This document shows positions 4,042-8,502 of a stretch of DNA of 8,502 nt, in pieces. Each line of letters begins with the position of its first letter. Within the stretch, counting starts at the first letter, position 1. Below the pieces are notes generated by a model. It worked only from the letters and a program-made list of their open reading frames with translations. It ran no database searches and was not told the DNA's origin. Position numbers and translations under genes: made by a program. The stretch comes from Desulfobacterales bacterium. Its GTDB lineage: Bacteria > Desulfobacterota > Desulfobacteria > Desulfobacterales > C00003106. The stretch covers positions 1 through 8,502 of the forward strand of contig JAUVFC010000063.1 in NCBI GenBank assembly GCA_030594505.1. The letters are read 5' to 3'.

Positions 4042-5487
4042 ATGAACTTCGATATATCAACATTTGAACGGTGTAAAATAATTGTTGTCGGCGATCTGAT
4101 GATCGATGAATATTTGTGGGGAACCGTGGATCGAATCTCTCCTGAAGCGCCGGTCCCGGTGGTTTCTGCGGAAAGAGACAGTTATATGCTCGGGGGGGCG
4201 GGAAATGTGATAAACAACCTTGTCTCCCTCGGCGCCCGGGTATCGGTAGCCAGTGTCGTCGGAACAGGGGCAAATGCGGATATTCTCCTGAAAAACTTTG
4301 CCGATATAAAAGTCGATACATCCGGACTCATCCGGGATCCAAACCGGCCCACGACTAAAAAGACCCGGATCATTGCAGCCAATCAGCAGGTCTTGAGAAT
4401 AGACCGCGAAACTACCAGACCGATTACGAAAGATGCAGTCTCCCATATCTGTAATTTCTTGGAAAAACATATTTCCGAATACCATGCGATACTCTTTTCG
4501 GATTATGGCAAGGGACTGTTATCACCGGACCTCATGAAACGTCTGATCGATCTGGCCAACCGCCACAATAAGCCGACTCTTGTTGACCCCAAAGGTTTAG
4601 ACTTCCGAAAATACGCGGGAGCTGCCATCATTACGCCGAACAAGAAAGAAGCGTCTCTTGCGGCCGGTATCGAAATAAAGGATACCGAGTCACTGATGGC
4701 CGCAGGGGAAAAACTCCTTGCGGATATTCCTGTCAGGAATGTACTGATCACCTGCGGCAAGGATGGCATGGCCCTTTTTGAAGGTGAAAATCCTCCATAC
4801 ATGATTTCTGCAAAAACCCGACAAGTGTTTGATGTCTCCGGCGCCGGAGATACCGTACTCGCCGTTCTCGGCATAGCTGTAGCTTCGGGTCTTCCCCTGA
4901 CGGAAGGAGCGGCATTGGCCAATATTGCCGCGGGCATAGTGGTCGGAAAGGTGGGAACCGCGCCAATCGAAAAAGGGGAATTCCATGAGGCGCTGAATAC
5001 TTCAGAAAAACGCCCTGTCTCAAAGCTAAAAGATTTAGCTGCACTGACACATCTTGCAAATACCCTCAAAGCCGAAGAGAAGACAATGGTGTTGACCAAC
5101 GGATGCTTTGATCTCCTTCACGCAGGCCATATACGATTTCTTGCAAAGGCAAAAGCGATGGGGGATGTGTTGATTGTGGCCTTGGATACGGACGAGTCTG
5201 TTCGCAGCCTCAAAGGCCGGGGACGTCCTATTCTCGACGAAAAGGAACGAGTACAGATCATCAGCGCCTTGGACAGCGTTGACTACGTAACCGTTTTCTC
5301 TTCGGATAAACTGTTTGAACTCCTGAAAACCCTCCGCCCGGACATTCTCACCAAAGGGAGTAACTATACCAACGAAACGGTACGGGGCCATGAAATCATT
5401 GAACAGCTTGGCGGACGGATTGAGCTGGTGCCCATCACCGAAGAAATATCCTCCACCCGGATCATTAATCAAATAAAAAACAGCTAA
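4042..5487 (+). CDS. hldE: Bifunctional D-glycero-beta-D-manno-heptose-7-phosphate kinase / heptose-1-phosphate adenylyltransferase
   Basis: HldE (also RfaE) carries out two steps of ADP-heptose synthesis for the lipopolysaccharide inner core: phosphorylation of D,D-heptose 7-phosphate at C1 and, after dephosphorylation at C7, adenylation of heptose 1-phosphate. It is cytoplasmic. At 481 residues it matches the full-length bifunctional form. The N-terminal PfkB/ribokinase domain (about 8-320) shows VVGDLMIDEYLWG, MLGGAGNV (49-56), FSDYGKG (152-158), VDPKG (181-185) and DVSGAGDT (264-271), with Asp270 the catalytic base by family analogy. The C-terminal nucleotidyltransferase domain (about 345-478) shows TNGCFDLLHAGH (352-363, the HxGH motif) and ISSTRII (469-475). 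There is no frameshift and both active sites look intact. It starts at ATG 4042 without a clear Shine-Dalgarno. No other LPS gene lies in the window, so it appears to be transcribed on its own. Confidence 0.95.
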   Translation: MNFDISTFERCKIIVVGDLMIDEYLWGTVDRISPEAPVPVVSAERDSYMLGGAGNVINNLVSLGARVSVASVVGTGANADILLKNFADIKVDTSGLIRDPNRPTTKKTRIIAANQQVLRIDRETTRPITKDAVSHICNFLEKHISEYHAILFSDYGKGLLSPDLMKRLIDLANRHNKPTLVDPKGLDFRKYAGAAIITPNKKEASLAAGIEIKDTESLMAAGEKLLADIPVRNVLITCGKDGMALFEGENPPYMISAKTRQVFDVSGAGDTVLAVLGIAVASGLPLTEGAALANIAAGIVVGKVGTAPIEKGEFHEALNTSEKRPVSKLKDLAALTHLANTLKAEEKTMVLTNGCFDLLHAGHIRFLAKAKAMGDVLIVALDTDESVRSLKGRGRPILDEKERVQIISALDSVDYVTVFSSDKLFELLKTLRPDILTKGSNYTNETVRGHEIIEQLGGRIELVPITEEISSTRIINQIKNS

Positions 5488-5602
5488 ACAGACAAGCTTC
5501 GCTCCGTTTTGCTTAAGCAATGTATGTTTTCTTCCGAATAGAGATGAGGATTGAATACCTTTGCGGTGAATTAAACGAACCGTCTTAACCAGGAGGTAGT
5601 AT
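5488..5602 (+). other. Intergenic leader between hldE and the pilus ATPase cluster
   Basis: This 115-bp gap has no convincing promoter hexamers and no strong terminator after hldE; the GCTTAAGC palindrome near 5510 lacks a proper T-run. It ends with a strong AGGAGGT (5591-5597), five bases before the pilT ATG. A promoter for the pilus genes is expected here or within hldE, but I cannot place it. Confidence 0.35.
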
Positions 5603-6685
5603 ATGGCTAAAATTGATGCATTTTTCAAATTGATGCACGAACAAAAAGCATCAGACCTACATCTTGTCGCCGGCTCCCAGCCAATACTCAGGGTTGATGG
5701 AGAGCTGGAACGGATCAAGTACAAACTACTTGAAAATGACGAATTAAAAGCAATGCTTTATGAAATTGCACCGGAAGAGAAGGTAAAGGTCTTCGAAGAG
5801 ACAGGGGACATAGACTTCGGGTATGAAGTGCCGGGGCTTGCTCGCTACAGGTCAAATTTTTTTATGCAAAGAAATGGCGTTGGCGCGGTCTTCAGGGAAA
5901 TCCCAAGCGAAATTGTCACTGCGGACAAACTGGGACTGCCGGCCGTGGTCTCCAAGCTTGCGACACTTCCCAGGGGCCTGGTGCTTGTCACGGGCCCGAC
6001 AGGAAGCGGCAAATCGACCACCCTGGCTGCAATCATCGACGAGGCCAATCGTATCCGAAAGGACCATATTATCACCATTGAAGACCCCATCGAATTCGTT
6101 CACCTGAGCAAAAGTTGTATTGTGAATCACCGTGAGCTCGGCACACACACCAGGTCGTTTTCCGCAGCCCTTAGAGGTGCGCTCCGAGAGGACCCTGATA
6201 TTATACTGGTCGGCGAAATGCGCGATCTGGAGACAATCTCTCTTGCCCTTGAAGCAGCAGCCACCGGCCACCTCGTCTTCAGCACCGTCCACACCACCAG
6301 CGCCTCAAAAACCGTAGACCGTATTATTGAAGTCTTTCCGGCGAATGAACAAACACAGATTCGTTCCACATTGGCTGACGGGCTGAGGGCGGTGATATCA
6401 CAGACCCTTTTAAAACGACTTGATAAAAAGGGACGGTGTGCCGCGCCGGAGATAATGATAGCGACTCCGGCAGTGCGTAATCTTATCCGGGAAGCCAAGA
6501 CATACCAGATCCCTTCAATGATACAAACAGGGAAGAAATACGGTATGCAGCTCATGGACGATGCCATAATGCAACTGTACGAGAGAGGATGGATCAGCGG
6601 CGACGACGCGTACAACAAGGCAAATGATAAGGCCAAGTTCCGGCCGTTCTTGAGAAAACCGCCCTCGGATTTCACCGAAGTCTAA
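5603..6685 (+). CDS. pilT: Type IV pilus retraction ATPase PilT
   Basis: This 360-residue hexameric secretion-type ATPase works at the cytoplasmic base of the type IV pilus. It powers pilus depolymerisation for twitching motility, surface sensing or DNA uptake. The N-terminal PAS-like domain starts MAKIDAFFKLMHEQKASDLHL, with the SDLHL motif at 17-21. The RecA-like core has a Walker A GPTGSGKST (131-139), an Asp box ITIEDPIE (157-164), a Walker B DIILVGEMRD (199-208) with catalytic Glu205, and a His box GHLVFSTVHT (222-231). The C-terminal AVRNLIRE (290-297) corresponds to AIRNLIRE, the PilT motif needed for retraction, which separates it from the extension ATPase PilB. Length and all motifs are complete. 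The AGGAGGT at 5591-5597 supports the ATG. A second family member follows after 11 bp with its own AGGAGG, and the two are probably co-transcribed. Confidence 0.94.
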   Translation: MAKIDAFFKLMHEQKASDLHLVAGSQPILRVDGELERIKYKLLENDELKAMLYEIAPEEKVKVFEETGDIDFGYEVPGLARYRSNFFMQRNGVGAVFREIPSEIVTADKLGLPAVVSKLATLPRGLVLVTGPTGSGKSTTLAAIIDEANRIRKDHIITIEDPIEFVHLSKSCIVNHRELGTHTRSFSAALRGALREDPDIILVGEMRDLETISLALEAAATGHLVFSTVHTTSASKTVDRIIEVFPANEQTQIRSTLADGLRAVISQTLLKRLDKKGRCAAPEIMIATPAVRNLIREAKTYQIPSMIQTGKKYGMQLMDDAIMQLYERGWISGDDAYNKANDKAKFRPFLRKPPSDFTEV

Positions 6686-6696
6686 ACAGGAGGCAC

Positions 6697-7872
6697 ATGC
6701 GAACTCAGGGAATAAACCATATACTATCAAGAATGCTTGACAGCGCAGAGAATGTCTCTGACCTCAATATTACGGTCGGGAGGCCGTTGCAGGTGGAAAG
6801 TGACGGCAATCTCCTCCCCGTAAAATTTGATCCGCCTGTAGATTCACTCACCCCTTTTCAAACAGAAATCTTCGCCCTCAATCTCATTAACAATGACCGG
6901 CGGCTTTGTGAAACACTCCTTACGGAAGGGTCATGTGATCTCTCTTATCAATTGCCGGGGAAGGCCCGCTTCCGTGTCAATATCTTTTCCCAGAGGACTC
7001 AATATTCCGTAGTCATGCGAAAGCTCGAAGCCAAAATCCCGACCTGTGCCGAACTCCTTCTCCCATCCGCTTTTGGCGAAATGGCCAAGGAAAAAAACGG
7101 AATTATCATAATAACCGGAGCAACCGGAAGCGGAAAAACAACGTCGCTGGCGGCCATCCTGAATGAAATCAATGAGGCAAGATCAGTACATATCATAACA
7201 TTGGAAGATCCCGTGGAATACCAGCACCCCCACAAAAAAGCCACCTTTAATCAGCGGGAACTGGGGACCGACTTTGACACCTATGCCGGCGGTCTGAGGG
7301 CCGCCCTGCGTCAGGCGCCAAAGGTAATTCTTGTGGGGGAAATGCGGGATCGGGAATCAGTAGAAATCGCCCTCAGCGCTTCGGAAACGGGGCACCTGGT
7401 TTTATCGACCCTGCATACCACAGACGTTGGTCAGACCATCAATCGTATCCTTGGCATGTTCAACGTTGATGAGGAAAAACAGATCAGGACCCGCGTTGCC
7501 GAGGCCATGAAATGGGTTGTGGGTCAGAGGCTGCTCCCGAAGGTAGAGGGTGGAAGGGTGGCCGCCTTTGAGATTATGGGAAACAACCTCCGCACAAAAG
7601 ACGCTATTCTCCACGGAGAATCCGAAGGTAAAACTTTCTATGAAATCATAGAGGCAGGACATGCGTTCGGATGGACGACTTTTGATAATTACATTGTAAA
7701 GACGCTGTATAAAGAAAAACTTGTCACCGAGGAAACCGCTCTGGCCTATGCCACTCAGAAGGCTGCCGTAGGACGTGCAGTCGATAACATAAAGAGTTCA
7801 CGCGGTGAAAAAACGACCGACATAGAAGACCTTGAAATCGATGCCGGTTATGGAAGAGGAAGGGATTTTTAA
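6697..7872 (+). CDS. Second PilT/PilU-family type IV pilus ATPase
   Basis: This 391-residue paralogue of the preceding gene begins 11 bp after it (AGGAGG at 6688-6693, a short 3-base gap to ATG). Core motifs are intact: SDLNITVG (21-28), Walker A GATGSGKTT (141-149), Asp box ITLEDPVE (167-174), Walker B VILVGEMRD (210-218, Glu215) and His box GHLVLSTLHT (232-241), so ATP hydrolysis is expected. It differs from the first copy in having NNLRTKDAILHGE (296-308) where PilT has AIRNLIRE, and in an acidic and glycine-rich tail (about 365-391). These features resemble PilU and the PilT2-like proteins, which assist PilT rather than replace it. The Walker B is preceded by A-P-K instead of the usual D-P-D. 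It probably assists or modulates retraction, perhaps through mixed hexamers or stacking on PilT (family knowledge, not shown here). I leave the symbol blank because PilU and PilT2 cannot be separated from sequence alone. Confidence 0.9.
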   Translation: MRTQGINHILSRMLDSAENVSDLNITVGRPLQVESDGNLLPVKFDPPVDSLTPFQTEIFALNLINNDRRLCETLLTEGSCDLSYQLPGKARFRVNIFSQRTQYSVVMRKLEAKIPTCAELLLPSAFGEMAKEKNGIIIITGATGSGKTTSLAAILNEINEARSVHIITLEDPVEYQHPHKKATFNQRELGTDFDTYAGGLRAALRQAPKVILVGEMRDRESVEIALSASETGHLVLSTLHTTDVGQTINRILGMFNVDEEKQIRTRVAEAMKWVVGQRLLPKVEGGRVAAFEIMGNNLRTKDAILHGESEGKTFYEIIEAGHAFGWTTFDNYIVKTLYKEKLVTEETALAYATQKAAVGRAVDNIKSSRGEKTTDIEDLEIDAGYGRGRDF

Positions 7873-7885
7873 AGAGGACAACAGC

Positions 7886-8502
7886 ATGGATATAACGTGT
7901 GAGCATTGCAACAGCAAATTGAAAATACCAGAGGACAGGCTGCCGGCAAATCAGGCGGTCAGGCTGACGTGTCCGAAGTGCAAGAATAAAATCGTTGTCA
8001 AGCCCGCACCGGACAAATCACCTGAGTCTATGTCAACCCAGTCGCCAAATTCGTTGGTAAACGAAACCTCTTCCGACGAACACAATGTTGACGACATGCC
8101 GTTCGATTTTCTGGGAAAAGGGTTACAAACAGCCCTTGTCTGCGAAGATGATGCCGCGACAAGAGATAAGATTAGTTCCATATTGGGAAAAATGAAGTAT
8201 CACATCACGGAAGTCACATCGCAACGGGAAACCCTGACAAAGATGCGCCTTCATGTCTATGATCTTATTGTCTTGAACGAATCATTTGAAAACAGCGCCC
8301 CTGAAAACAACCATGCACTCCGTTATCTCAACTCCCTTGCCATGGCAACGCGACGCAATATCACTGTTGTGCTTGTTGGAAATAATTTTCGAACCATGGA
8401 CGACATGACTGCCTTTGCCGGGAGTGTTAATGTGGTGATCGATCTAAAAGACTTGAACCAGTTAGAGACAATCCTGAAAAAATCTCTGGCCGATCACCGG
8501 GA
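7886..8502 (+). CDS. Zinc-ribbon plus degenerate receiver-domain protein (3'-truncated by the window)
   Basis: An open frame of 205 codons runs from ATG 7886 (AAAGAGGA at 7871-7878, overlapping the stop of the previous gene) past the window end. Residues 4-38 form a four-cysteine zinc ribbon (C5-x2-C8 ... C29-x2-C32) of the MJ0042 type that often heads bacterial regulatory or membrane proteins. Residues 39-78 are a Ser/Asp/Pro-rich linker. Residues 80-204 look like a CheY-type receiver: TALVCEDDAATRDKI (82-96) carries the acidic pair Asp88-Asp89, and YDLIVLNESF (125-134) is the beta3 strand. There the phospho-accepting Asp is Asn131. TVVLVG (160-165) lacks the conserved Thr/Ser, and VVIDLKDL (183-190) lacks the usual Lys-Pro. 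It is therefore probably a pseudo-receiver that cannot take a phosphate. Position, spacing and strand place it in the pilus ATPase operon. Its role and the rest of the protein are unknown. Confidence 0.78.
   Translation, partial: MDITCEHCNSKLKIPEDRLPANQAVRLTCPKCKNKIVVKPAPDKSPESMSTQSPNSLVNETSSDEHNVDDMPFDFLGKGLQTALVCEDDAATRDKISSILGKMKYHITEVTSQRETLTKMRLHVYDLIVLNESFENSAPENNHALRYLNSLAMATRRNITVVLVGNNFRTMDDMTAFAGSVNVVIDLKDLNQLETILKKSLADHR

Noticed and set aside
4503..5099. 198-codon - strand open frame inside hldE
   Set aside because: Ala/Ser/Pro-rich shadow translation of the GC-richer hldE gene, with no independent evidence.
5494..5602. Sigma54 or sigma70 promoter for pilT
   Set aside because: No GG-N10-GC element is present, and TTGAAT at 5551 has no suitable -10 at normal spacing.
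5035..5724. 229-codon - strand open frame across the end of hldE and start of pilT
   Set aside because: It is the shadow of two conserved genes on the other strand; its translation has no recognisable domain.

Overview
The window reads as a chromosomal segment of a Gram-negative, pilus-bearing bacterium. The ADP-heptose enzyme HldE implies a lipopolysaccharide outer membrane, and tandem PilT-type ATPases imply type IV pili. A flavodoxin-like iron-sulfur flavoprotein next to a NapH-like membrane ferredoxin suggests an anaerobic, electron-transfer-rich metabolism. The combination, the protein style and the period-7 GCGAGTA-type repeats suggest Desulfobacterota (former Deltaproteobacteria). That assignment is inference from sequence style; there is no rRNA or other marker here.

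Layout. Positions 1-132 hold the last 43 codons of an unrecognised + strand protein. Positions 133-744 are a gene-free stretch with short imperfect repeats and hairpins. Positions 745-1956 form an AT-richer accessory unit: a sigma70-like promoter, a HicA-type toxin starting at TTG, a HicB-type antitoxin with a ribbon-helix-helix domain, and a DUF6941-like protein, all closely spaced. Positions 1957-2491 carry no intact gene. They hold a 25-bp tandem repeat that resembles the end of an IS21-type insertion sequence, a short minus-strand coding remnant, and a perfect 8-bp inverted repeat beside a possible promoter. Positions 1-2490 therefore look like a small accessory or scar region.

Positions 2492-3945 encode a two-gene redox unit whose genes overlap by 4 bp: an Isf-like flavoprotein and a membrane 4Fe-4S protein. 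The membrane protein's C-terminus is written by a heptanucleotide repeat, and an inverted copy of that repeat follows. Positions 4042-5487 encode bifunctional HldE (heptose-7-phosphate kinase plus heptose-1-phosphate adenylyltransferase). Its promoter lies so close to the ATG that the mRNA may be leaderless.

Positions 5603-8502 are a co-directional cluster, probably one operon. It contains a canonical PilT retraction ATPase, a second PilT/PilU-like ATPase that has lost the AIRNLIRE motif, and the start of a protein with a four-cysteine zinc ribbon followed by a receiver-like domain. In that domain the phospho-accepting Asp is replaced by Asn. The two ATPases probably drive pilus retraction, and the third protein may be a phosphorylation-independent accessory or regulator. 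All intact genes are on the + strand.

I see no CRISPR array, tRNA, rRNA or intact transposase. No clearly new multi-gene system is evident. The most novel-looking items are the pseudo-receiver protein linked to the PilT pair, the flavoprotein/ferredoxin pair with an altered cysteine pattern, and the HicAB-DUF6941 linkage.
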